The notes under the pieces are model-generated. The model worked only from the letters and a program-made list of their open reading frames with translations. It was not told where the DNA came from and ran no database searches. Of a DNA stretch of 5,462 nucleotides, positions 1-5,462 are shown in pieces. Origin of the DNA: Rhodoblastus sp. (GTDB taxonomy: Bacteria > Pseudomonadota > Alphaproteobacteria > Rhizobiales > Beijerinckiaceae); assembly GCA_013693735.1 (NCBI GenBank), contig CP059255.1, positions 449,339 to 454,800 on the forward strand. The letters run 5' to 3'. Numbering within the stretch: position 1 is the stretch's first letter; the number at the start of each line of letters is the position of its first letter. The translations under genes were made by a program, and so were the position numbers.

Positions 1-497
1 ATCGCCGGTGACGCCCTCGACGGCGCGTTGCATGTCGGCGCTGCGCGGCCATGCGACCGGATCGGGCTTGCCGACGTTGCCGGCGGCGGTCAGGTCCGCG
101 ATCAATTCGTCAGCGGTGCGGCCCTGCGGAAGAAGCCCAAGCTTCTCCGCCCCTTTGGCGGCGAGCCACGACAGACCATAGCCGGTTGTGTCGCTGAGAT
201 CGCGCGGCGCGGCGAGCACGCCGAGAACGCCTTTGCCGAGGCCGACGCCCGCGCTCTTCGCCACGTCCGCAGCTTGCGCTTTCGTCGCCGACCAAGCCGG
301 GTTGGCGGCCTCCAGCGCGGCGCGGTTGCTCGCCAGCGTTTCGGAGTAGTGCGGCGCGGGCGCGCGGATCGCGCCGAAGGGCGAATCCGCCTGCACGGGA
401 GGCGCAGGCGCACCGCGAAACTCCGCCCAGGATCGCCGCCGCCTTGCACCGGCGCGGACGGCTCCTTGACGCGGAAATCGGCCCAAGGATCGCTCAC
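1..497 (-). CDS. Phage internal virion/ejection-type protein with DPWADF N-terminus (3' end outside window, frameshifted)
   Basis: The first 166 residues of a larger protein are visible; it runs off the left edge with no stop. The start is GTG at 495-497. It overlaps the stop of the upstream peptidase gene in a GTGA arrangement and has a GGGAG ribosome-binding site at 505-509, 7 nt away. The protein opens MSDPWADFR. The frame then breaks at about 430-431, where GATCCTGG lacks one base: restoring it gives DPWAEFRG, a second copy of the opening motif. The restored frame stays open to position 1. Downstream, a helical Ala-rich stretch (residues about 53-75) leads to a Gly/Leu/Val-rich segment, GVGLGKGVLGVLAAPRDL (about 75-92), and then a typical soluble region. 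N-terminal DPWADF-like motifs occur in large structural proteins of many phages; DNA ejection or an internal-virion role is inferred from this and from the neighbours. The exact family is not recognised. Confidence 0.7.
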
Positions 498-2411
498 GGC
501 ACAACTCCCGGCGTCCCATCGGGAAGGATGATCCGGGTTCCTTTTGGAAGCCGGCGCGCCTCTTCCGGCGTCGAGACCCGAATGCTCGCGACGGGATTGC
601 GCGGCGCGGACTGGCGGGGCGCGGGAAGCGGGGTTCGCCCAATCGCGGCGTCGCGGATCGTCTGGTTGATGCCCGACGCTTCTTTCGCTAGTTCGCGCAT
701 GGCGAGGATGCCCTGCTGCGCGGTCAACTCGCCGGCCTGAACACGCATCGCCACGTCGGCGCGCTTCATGCTGTTCTGTTGCAGGGTCGCCAGATTATCG
801 ATGATGAGCGCGTTGCCGCCCGGCGTGTTCATCAGCCTGGGCAGGCTCGATTTCATCATCTTGGCGTCGAAGTCCGACGTGGCGCCGGCGCAACGCGCTG
901 CTGCGGCGTCATGCGGTCAATGATCGCGCCATACGCTTCGATCTTGCCGGCGTTGGGGCCGAGCTTGATTCCTTGTCGGCGGCCCATGCCTGGAGCGCCG
1001 CGCCGCCTCCGGTGCCGATCTGGTCGCCGAGCGTGCGAAGCTGTTCAAGCTGGTTGAGATTGTCCGCCGCCTTCGCGCCCTCTTCGGCATGGGCTGCGAA
1101 CATCTTCGCCAGCGCCTTGCCGTTCTCTTGCGCGAAACTTTGCTCGCCCTTCGTCTCGACCGAGACGTTGGTCGCGCCCGACTTCTTGACGGCGGTCTGA
1201 TAGTCGAAGAGCGTGCCGTTGAAACCCTGCGCCTTGGCGGCCTCATAGTCCTTCTGCGTCGTCGTGCGGTCGTCCTTTTCGCCGCCGCGCGCGATCACGG
1301 CGCCGGTGCGAGGATCAACGAGCGTCGCGCCTTCCGACAGCGTGACCGGGCTCGGCGTCTTCCCCATGCCGGGAACCTGAACAGCTTCGCCGGTCATCTT
1401 GTTCACGCGGACGAGCGAATCGCCGACGACCTGAAAGTCGAACGGGCTGGTCTTGGGCTGTGCGAGCGCCTGCCACATTTGCTGCCCGAACGCCTGCGTC
1501 TCCGGGTTGCGCAGAAGCATCTTGATCGCGTCCACCTTCGCCGAGGTCTGCGCGACGGGGTTCGGCGCTCCGCCCGCGACCCCGGGGAGGCCGACCTGAC
1601 CGCCGCCCGCCTGCGCAGTATCGGCTGCCGCGGCGCGCTGCGCGAGGAACTGCCCCGCCGGAACGGACAGGGGCCCATCCGACGCGCCGGCCTGCGCGAG
1701 TTGGACACCCTTTGCGCCCTTCCGCGTCTCGGCGGGCTCCAGATGCCAGTTCTCGTTGCCGAGCGGGAACTTCACGCCGTAGGCCGCCGCATTGGCGTGA
1801 GCCCACTGCGTCGCCTGCGGGTTCTCGTAGGAGAGATCGAGCGCCTGCCCGTGATTGTGGTTCGACGATCCCGGCGGAGCCACCCATTTGCGCGCGGCTT
1901 CGGGCGAGCCGTATTTCGCCAGCGCGGCGTTCCAAAGCTCCTGCTGTTTCTCGACCGACCGAAACCCGGAGCGGATGCCGACGCCGTAGGGGTTGTCGTT
2001 CAGGAAGGCGAGCGCGCGGCGTTGGAATTCCGGCGAGACGCCGTTCAAAGAGCCGTTCTCGACATACTCGCCGAGCGACGCCGCGCGATCCGGCCCGTTG
2101 GGGTCGTTTGTTCGCGACGCCAGCCCCGAGCGCGCCGAGGACGGAGGCGCGGCCCGCGTCGCTGTTGGCGGCGGCGAAGGTCGGGAGGCCGGAGCGCACC
2201 GGCGGCGCCGGCGCCTGCGGCGCGCCCATCCCGACGCCGAGATTGCCGAGCGTCGGCTGCGCCCTTCGGCCCCGAACCACGTCTCGGCCGCCTTGGCGCG
2301 CACATCGCCTGCCTGTTCGGCCCGCTTGCGCTGCCAGTATTGGTCCGCGATGTCGCCCAGGCTGGCGGTCATCGCGAAGAAAGCTCCGGGGTTGGCGGAG
2401 ACAAGATTCAT
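494..2411 (-). CDS. Virion-associated protein with embedded M15 (VanY-like) peptidoglycan peptidase domain (frameshifted)
   Basis: Corrected length is about 639 residues. The start is ATG at 2409-2411 with GAGGG at 2418-2422, 6 nt upstream; the stop is at 494-496. Residues about 125-228 form an M15/VanY-type zinc peptidase. SGFRS (148-152) is the conserved Arg region, SNHNHGQALDL fits SxHxxGxAxD with His185 and Asp192 as zinc ligands, and ENWH supplies catalytic Glu220 and zinc ligand His223. M15 enzymes cut D-amino-acid peptide bonds of peptidoglycan stems. A long tail follows, with DPRTGAVI, QKDYEAAKAQGF and Gln/Ala-rich helices. It ends in TPEEARRLPKGTRIILPDG, a C-terminal style common in phage structural proteins. 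Four shifts are seen: a lost G at 2262-2264, an extra A at 2107-2109, a lost G near 971 and a lost C near 887. The first two cancel. With all corrected the frame is continuous. The role is probably local wall degradation during infection by a virion protein; a free endolysin is less likely given the length and the structural neighbours. Confidence 0.85.
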
Positions 2412-2420
2412 GGCGCGCCC

Positions 2421-3387
2421 TCAGTACAGACCGCCGGTGCCGGTCGACCCGCCGCCGAAAAGGTTGCCGCCCGTCGCGAACTTCAGTCCGCTGCCCAACA
2501 GCCCCATGCCGGCGCCGAACATGTTCTGCGCGCCGGCCGCGGTGGCCTGTGCGCCCATCTGGTAGTTGTTGGCGATCGCGCTCGCGTTCTGGGCCTGCAA
2601 CGCGCCCAGCGTCGTGCCGCGCTGCATCCACGACGCATTGGTGTCGCGGCCTAGCTGGTTCTGCCAGCCGCCGATCTGCGAACCGAGATTGCTCTGCAGC
2701 GACGCGGCGTTCTGGCCCCAGCTGGAGGCCAGCGAGCCCAGCGTAGAGCCCGTTTGCTGCGCGATTCCGGCTTGCTGGCCGGCATACTGGCCGATCTGCT
2801 GCTGCGCCTGCATCCCGAGGCCCTGCTGGCCGTTCAGGCGGTCCATCCACGACCCGTAGTTCTGATCCGCCATGTGTCCGGCGCGATCCGAAATTGCGGC
2901 GAGCGTGTTGCCGCTCGCGGCCATGCCGAGCGCGGCGGCCTTGCGGGCGGCCTGGTCTGTCGCTTGGTCGACCGCATATCGATAGCCGGGGTTGTAATCG
3001 CGAAACGCGGCCATCGCCGCATCGCGTCCGCCCGCGCCGTTCAAACCGAGCGCGTTGGAATACATTCCCGACGCAGCCCGTCCTGACTGCGCATAGGCTG
3101 CATGCCCTGCATCGCCCCGTCGAGATAGCGGAGCGCCTGATCGGCGTTTGCGCGCACATCTCCGCGCGCCATGTTCAGGCCTTGACCGAGATAGTTCTGC
3201 GCCTCGGCGTTGTAGCCCTTCGCCGTGTTGATCGCGGCGCGCGTTCCGACGCCCAGCGCCTCAAGGCCGGGGTCAAACGCGCTGTTGACGGCGCCCATCT
3301 GGTTTTCCAGAGAGCGGTTCAGCGCGTCTGTCGACCGGCTCATGGCCTTCGATGCGCTCTTCCCTGTCAGGGCGCCCAGAATCCCAC
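2421..3387 (-). CDS. Gln/Ala/Gly-rich phage virion (ejection-type) protein (frameshifted)
   Basis: Corrected length is about 322 residues. It ends 9 nt before the peptidase gene. The middle holds MYSNALGLNG (about 109-118), NPGYRYAVDQ and SGNTLAAISD to NYGSWMDRL (about 159-184). These are familiar from a widespread, usually unnamed family of phage structural proteins. The following region is Gln/Ala/Asn-rich and helical. The C-terminus is Gly-rich and hydrophobic (GAGMGLLGSG, then GGNLFGGG), perhaps membrane-active. A shift at about 3096-3100 (one G lost: CAGCC for CAGGCC) joins ...DGAMQGMQ to AYAQSGRAASGMYSN. For the start I prefer GTG at 3385-3387 with a G restored to GTGGG. This reads MGILGALTGKSASKAM and has AGGAG at 3394-3398, 6 nt upstream, overlapping the preceding gene's end. 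The alternative is the uncorrected ATG at 3341-3343, giving 307 residues, but its ribosome-binding site is poor. An ejection role is inferred. Confidence 0.75.
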
Positions 3388-3388
3388 A

Positions 3389-3544
3389 TCACGCTCCTAT
3401 CGCGGCGGCGAGGCGCATCAGCCAGGCCTTAAGTTTCTGTTCGTAGGCGATCTGTTCCGGCGTCGGCGTGCCGTCGGCGTTGATACGGCGCACGCTTGCC
3501 GGAGGCGGCGAAGGGGGCGGGTCTTGCGCGGCGTTGAAACTCAT
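3389..3544 (-). CDS. Small phage-operon protein, 51 residues
   Basis: The ATG at 3542-3544 opens MSFNAAQDPPPSPPPASV; the TGA at 3389-3391 lies at the ribosome-binding site and start of the next virion gene. A Pro-rich N-terminus (residues 9-17) is followed by VRRINADGTPTPEQ and a C-terminal amphipathic helix, about EQIAYEQKLKAWLMRLAAAI. No frameshift is needed. The ATG overlaps the TGA of the upstream reading frame (ATGA), so the genes are translationally linked. The frame also extends upstream as far as 3625 from a TTG, but the extra residues are Arg-rich and not protein-like, so I use the ATG. The ribosome-binding site is weak (CAGG just upstream), consistent with coupled translation. I do not recognise a function. 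Short proteins of this shape accompany virion genes in other phages, so a minor structural or chaperone role is possible. Confidence 0.55.
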   Translation of the reverse strand: MSFNAAQDPPPSPPPASVRRINADGTPTPEQIAYEQKLKAWLMRLAAAIGA

Positions 3545-3686
3545 GGCCTGCGCGTCTCGCCCTGGATCGTGGCTCCCTGAAACGACACAGGCGCGGGGTC
3601 GCTCACGCGCCAACGCGGGCGGCAAGCTCGCGTTGCGAAAGGTTGGATCGGGCGCGCTCGGCGCGAAGGTCTGCTGCGGTCGTCAT
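3541..3686 (-). CDS. Possible small HTH-like protein (frameshifted, uncertain)
   Basis: The ATG at 3684-3686 begins a 27-codon frame. It includes LRAERARSNLSQRELAARVG, which looks like the first two helices of an XRE/Cro-type DNA-binding domain, then meets TGA at 3603-3605. If one base was lost near 3606-3612, the frame continues as VSDPAPVSFQGATIQGETRR and stops at 3541-3543, overlapping the next start as ATGA. That gives about 48 residues, short for a full HTH domain (about 55), and the expected recognition helix is not convincing. No clear ribosome-binding site is seen upstream. It could be a small regulator heading the virion operon, a remnant of a repressor gene, or a chance resemblance. 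The overlap geometry and the good Leu-Ser-Gln-Arg-Glu-Leu core are the main support. Confidence 0.35.
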
Positions 3687-3718
3687 TGGCAGAAGTATGC
3701 GCTTTCAAACGCGAACAA

Positions 3719-3732
3719 ACAATCGTTCTTGT
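3719..3732. promoter_or_regulatory. Candidate operator dyad ACAA-N6-TTGT
   Basis: ACAATCGTTCTTGT is an inverted repeat with 4-base arms and a 6-base spacer, placed in the AT-rich part of the divergent region. TTGTAACAA (3729-3737), a near-palindrome, overlaps it. ACAA/TTGT arms are typical of sites bound by phage Cro/CI-like repressors. No full-length repressor gene is visible here, so the binding protein is unknown and the short arms could be chance. Confidence 0.3.
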
Positions 3733-3750
3733 AACAATATCAATGTTTTG

Positions 3751-3770
3751 TGCGCTTGCGTGCGCTGGCG
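3751..3770. repeat. Tandem decamer (2 copies, 9/10 identical)
   Basis: TGCGCTTGCG is followed directly by TGCGCTGGCG, differing at one base. The pair sits between the candidate dyad and the Tat-signal gene. It could be a repeated protein-binding site or a replication-slippage duplication; the sequence alone does not decide. Confidence 0.5.
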
Positions 3771-3841
3771 TTTGTGAGCGTTCGCGGATGATTTCTCCAG
3801 ACGGAAATGCTAGGATGAAGGTCGCCGCCGGAGAACGATTC

Positions 3842-4616
3842 ATGGCCTTTCACATCCATCGCCGACAGTTTCTTGCGGCTGGTCTGGCGAGCGCGACCCT
3901 CGGCGCCGGCCCTGTCGCATCGCTGGCGTCCTCGGCGCGGTTCTTCCATCGCTCCTTCGCCGGCCTTTGGCCCGCCTGCTGCTTCGCGGGCGCGCTGCTG
4001 AGACATGCCGAGTTCATGCCGCCGGCGCTGGAGCGCGAGATTGAAGCCGAGCTTGAGCGAGGTCACCGAGCCGACGCGGGCGTTGTCGCGCTTCCGGCCG
4101 TCAGTTTCGAAGACGAGCGCCGTTGCGCGGAGTTTTCGCATGGCTCGCGGTGCGAGCCGTCGCTCCGCCGATCCTGCGCCGCGCCGGCTATGACGCGCTT
4201 GCCGAAGCGTGCGAACAGGAAATGCGCCTCGACGGCGGCGCGGCTTCCACCGCCCAACATGCGGTCGGGCGCGACAATCGCGCGTCCGTAGTCATGCCCC
4301 GCCTCGTCAGCTTCGCCTATGGCGCCAGCGCGCACGCGGCCAACGCCGCCTGTTTCGCCCGGCAGAACGACGTGGAGGCGTTTCGCGAAGCAGGCGCGCA
4401 ATGCGGCTACGCGCTGCTCAGCCCCTCGGCTATGAGGACGCGACCGCGGAAGAGATTGCGACGATCTGGCGCTTCGCGGTCGCGGCGATCAACGAAGCGA
4501 CGATGCGGCAGGCACGATCAACGCAGATGGGAAACGCCGACAGCGCGATGCAGAACATCAAGGTGACGGTCGGCCATACTAGCGACGACACAAGCGCCGC
4601 CCCGCCGCATGGGTGA
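3842..4616 (+). CDS. Tat-exported protein of unknown function (frameshifted)
   Basis: Corrected length is about 258 residues. The ATG at 3842-3844 has GGAGA 7 nt upstream. The N-terminus, MAFHIHRRQFLAAG, carries the twin-arginine pattern RRxFL at residues 7-11. A hydrophobic segment and a likely signal-peptidase site near SLASSA (28-33) follow, so export in folded form to the periplasm is predicted. The mature part is helical, including ALEREIEAELERG, PPILRRAGYDALAEACEQEM and EEIATIWRFAVAAI. It has scattered Cys: a CC pair, then Cys in AEACEQ, NAACFA and AQCGYA. Two one-base losses are needed: near 4120-4122 (DERR joins LRGVFAWLAVRA) and in the C run at 4422-4425 (ALLSP joins LGYEDATAEE). Third-position GC is high along the whole corrected frame, supporting this strand. 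I do not recognise the family. Its position beside a virion operon and a toxin-antitoxin pair suggests cargo rather than a virion part. The last 35 residues are the least certain. Confidence 0.6.
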
Positions 4617-4679
4617 GCGTGGACGATCAACAGGGTTTTCTCACGCGGCCTAGCCAATCTTGGCGCGCAGTCAGAATCG

Positions 4680-5068
4680 TCACGGCGTCAACCACTGAGC
4701 GGGGCATTCCAGCGCCGTCGCCAGCGCCGCGAGCGTGTCGGCGGCTCCCTTCCGACGCCCCGTCTCAAGGTCGCTGAGATAGCCCTGTCCAAGCCCGGCG
4801 CGCTCGGCAAGCTCGGTCTGCGTCATGCCGCGCGCCTTGCGCAGGGCGGTCAGCAGCGAGGCGCCCTTGAGGATATGGGCGCTGACTTCCGGCGGGAGCG
4901 CGGCGTCGCGACCGGCCGCGAGATCGGCCATGCGCGCGTCGAACAGCGCGGCGTCGGCGGCGTCTTCGTCGGCGTCTGCGGCGGCGGCGACTAGGGCGTC
5001 GTATTCGGCGCGGGGAAGGATGACAAGTTCCTCGCCCGCCGGGGTCTTGATGATCTGAGGGGCGCCAT
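4680..5068 (-). CDS. XRE-family antitoxin of a RelE/XRE toxin-antitoxin pair (frameshifted at start)
   Basis: Corrected length is 129 residues. The C-terminal half is a clear XRE/lambda-repressor-type HTH (about 72-126), with LLTALRKARGMTQTELAERAG then GQGYLSDLETGRRKG. It is expected to bind the operators upstream of the toxin gene. The N-terminus, QIIKTPAGEELVILPRAEYDAL (5-26), joined by an Ala/Asp-rich linker, is typical of antitoxins that neutralise RelE-type toxins and probably contacts the toxin. The ATG at 5066-5068 follows the toxin stop by one base and has a strong GGAGG at 5076-5080, 7 nt away. However, that ATG is out of frame with the rest. Adding one C to the run at 5059-5062 gives MAPPQIIKTP and fixes it. 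Without correction only the 83-residue form from ATG 4929-4931 would be called, losing the toxin-binding part. Family assignment is firm; the precise subgroup (HigA-like or other) is not. Confidence 0.85.
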
Positions 5069-5069
5069 G

Positions 5070-5321
5070 TCACTGCCTCCGATAAGTGGTGGTTTCGCGC
5101 TTGCCGACATAGACGGCGAGAACCGTCGTGCGATCTTCCGCGAACAGGACGCGGTAGCGCCCAATCCGAAGGCGGAAGCCGTCGCGCCCGGCGAGACGCT
5201 TCACGTCGCCGCGCCCGTCAATGGCGTAGGCGCATAGACCGTCGTGAATTGCGGTGCGGGCATCCTGCGGCAGGGCGTCGAGGTCTTTCGCGGCGGCGTG
5301 CGTAAAGACGACCGTTTTCAT
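5070..5321 (-). CDS. RelE/ParE-family toxin
   Basis: An intact 83-residue protein beginning MKTVVFTHAAAKDLDALP. It has the usual size and order for the RelE/ParE superfamily: an N-terminal strand, two helices (KDLDALPQDARTAI and onward), then strands with GFRLRIGRYRVLF (48-60) and TTVLAVYVGKRETTTYR (65-81). The Arg50/Arg52-Gly54-x-Tyr56-Arg57 block and the C-terminal Lys/Arg-Glu-x-x-x-Tyr80 are family hallmarks. RelE members cut mRNA on the ribosome and ParE members poison gyrase; which activity applies here cannot be told by eye. It precedes the antitoxin by one base, the reversed order seen in higBA-type operons. No ribosome-binding site precedes the ATG at 5319-5321; the upstream bases are operator and -10, so translation is probably leaderless. 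Confidence 0.88.
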   Translation of the reverse strand: MKTVVFTHAAAKDLDALPQDARTAIHDGLCAYAIDGRGDVKRLAGRDGFRLRIGRYRVLFAEDRTTVLAVYVGKRETTTYRRQ

Positions 5322-5336
5322 CGCGATAATATCGCG
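5322..5336. promoter_or_regulatory. Proximal operator palindrome (CGCGATAATATCGCG)
   Basis: A perfect inverted repeat with 7-base arms around one central A, covering the predicted -10 and ending one base from the toxin start codon. The core GCGATAATATCGC is repeated exactly 34 bp upstream. It is most likely the autoregulatory site for the XRE antitoxin or the toxin-antitoxin complex. Confidence 0.7.
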
Positions 5337-5356
5337 CGCGGAAGCGATGGCGTCAA
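5328..5356 (-). promoter_or_regulatory. Toxin-antitoxin promoter (-35 TTGACG, 17-bp spacer, -10 GATATT)
   Basis: Read on the minus strand, TTGACG (5351-5356) and GATATT (5328-5333) are separated by exactly 17 bases, close to sigma-70 consensus. The predicted transcription start falls at or within a base or two of the toxin ATG (5321), so the transcript would be leaderless. The -10 lies inside the proximal operator and the -35 abuts the distal one, so repressor binding would block polymerase directly. Confidence 0.6.
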
Positions 5357-5369
5357 GCGATAATATCGC
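5357..5369. promoter_or_regulatory. Distal operator palindrome (GCGATAATATCGC)
   Basis: The second exact copy of the 13-base palindrome, lying flush against the -35. The 34-bp centre-to-centre distance is about three helical turns, so two bound dimers would sit near the same DNA face. A half-site GCGAT (5344-5348) lies between the two copies. Confidence 0.7.
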
Positions 5370-5371
5370 AG

Positions 5372-5389
5372 ACAGGACGGCCTGTTTTT
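5372..5389 (+). terminator. Weak candidate terminator hairpin
   Basis: ACAGG, loop ACGG, CCTGT, then a run of T (5385-5389) on the plus strand. The stem is only 5 bp and no obvious plus-strand gene ends just before it, so it may be chance, or may limit readthrough antisense to the toxin-antitoxin genes. Confidence 0.25.
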
Positions 5390-5424
5390 ATCTTGCGCGC
5401 GTGAGGACGGAGGAAGCGGTTCGT

Positions 5425-5462
5425 TTACACGCCTGCCTCGCCGGCCGCCTTGAGCCTCACCC
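5425..5462 (-). CDS. Possible 3' end of an upstream minus-strand gene
   Basis: The last codons visible before TAA at 5425-5427 read VRLKAAGEAGV, with G or C in nearly every third position, as in the other genes here. Only eleven residues are visible, so function and even coding status are uncertain. If real, it ends about 55 bases before the toxin promoter. Confidence 0.25.
   Translation of the reverse strand, partial: VRLKAAGEAGV

Larger units (their letters stand above)
3687..3841 (+). promoter_or_regulatory. Divergent intergenic region, likely promoters and operators
   Basis: These 155 bases separate the minus-strand virion operon from the plus-strand Tat-signal gene, and 3700-3750 is clearly richer in A+T than its surroundings. 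It contains a 14-base dyad at 3719-3732, a tandem decamer at 3751-3770, and a wider inverted pair, CAAACGC (3706-3712) with GCGTTTG (3768-3774). For the plus strand, TGCTAGGAT at 3808-3816 could be an extended -10, although no good -35 is spaced before it. For the minus strand I see TTGATA at 3739-3744 but no convincing -10. The plus-strand gene has GGAGA at 3830-3834, 7 nt before its ATG. Promoter positions are guesses; the regulatory nature of the region is better supported. Confidence 0.4.

Noticed and set aside
415..440. Programmed ribosomal frameshifting in the DPWADF gene
   Set aside because: No slippery heptamer or obvious downstream stimulator is seen, and the same kind of one-base loss recurs in unrelated genes across the window.
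1089..2654. Long open frame on the plus strand (521 codons)
   Set aside because: It lies opposite the M15 peptidase gene, is Arg-rich with no coherent domain, and is the usual antisense shadow in high-GC DNA.
1315..3159. 614-codon minus-strand open frame
   Set aside because: Arg/Ala-rich and mostly out of frame with the real proteins. Only a short part (about 2110-2262) is genuine, as the middle of the peptidase gene between two frameshifts.
3740..4141. Minus-strand frame with an HTH-like stretch (LALQRRRHELGMSQQ)
   Set aside because: The opposite strand has a start with ribosome-binding site, Tat signal and better third-position GC; no proper HTH follows the stretch.
4063..4401. Minus-strand 112-codon frame
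   Set aside because: Antisense to the corrected Tat-signal gene, with no recognisable motif or upstream ribosome-binding site.
4430..4657. Minus-strand 75-codon hydrophobic frame starting TTG
   Set aside because: It overlaps the end of the Tat-signal gene and has a weak start. Its hydrophobicity may be the mirror of the opposite hydrophilic frame. It remains a minor possibility because that gene's last residues are uncertain.
4617..4679. Terminator between the convergent Tat-signal and antitoxin genes
   Set aside because: No stable GC stem with a T run on either strand could be found.
5322..5369. Two-copy repeat as CRISPR or phage attachment site
   Set aside because: Only two palindromic copies exist, placed precisely on promoter elements, which fits operators; there is no integrase or cas gene.

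Overview
The window is about two-thirds G+C. Codon choice strongly favours G or C in third positions, and nothing in it is core metabolism. It looks like accessory DNA, probably a prophage or phage-derived region in a high-GC proteobacterium. Alphaproteobacteria, for example Hyphomicrobiales, is my guess from protein style and composition, not a demonstrated assignment.

Layout: (1) Positions 1-3686, minus strand, hold a tightly packed run of phage genes read from right to left. In transcription order they are a tiny HTH-like ORF (weak call), a 51-residue protein, a Gln/Ala/Gly-rich virion protein of about 322 residues, a protein of about 639 residues with an embedded M15 (VanY-type) peptidoglycan peptidase domain, and the start of a further protein opening with a DPWADF motif that runs off the left edge. 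Overlapping stop/start codons and gaps of 0-9 nt indicate one operon. This set resembles the internal-virion or DNA-ejection module of a podovirus-like phage, with the peptidase plausibly opening the cell wall during DNA entry. (2) Positions 3687-3841 are a divergent, locally AT-rich intergenic region with dyads and a tandem decamer. (3) Positions 3842-4616, plus strand, encode a protein of unknown function with a Tat-type signal peptide. (4) Positions 4680-5321, minus strand, hold a toxin-first toxin-antitoxin pair, with a RelE/ParE-type toxin and an XRE-type antitoxin, behind a promoter carrying two identical GCGATAATATCGC operators. (5) Positions 5322-5462 hold that promoter, a weak possible terminator, and possibly the last codons of another minus-strand gene.

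The dominant oddity is that nearly every gene is broken by single-base frameshifts. I can place about eleven: ten apparent losses and one gain, most at short runs of G, C or A. After one-base corrections the reading frames become coherent and match family expectations: motifs are restored, ribosome-binding sites line up with starts, and overlaps make sense. This pattern fits uncorrected homopolymer errors in the source sequence better than gene decay. I therefore annotate the corrected genes as coding sequences and record each shift. Residue numbers refer to corrected proteins.

I see no rRNA or tRNA gene, CRISPR array, transposase or integrase. No wholly new system is evident. The best leads are the Tat-exported unknown next to the phage module and the compact, probably leaderless, twin-operator toxin-antitoxin promoter.
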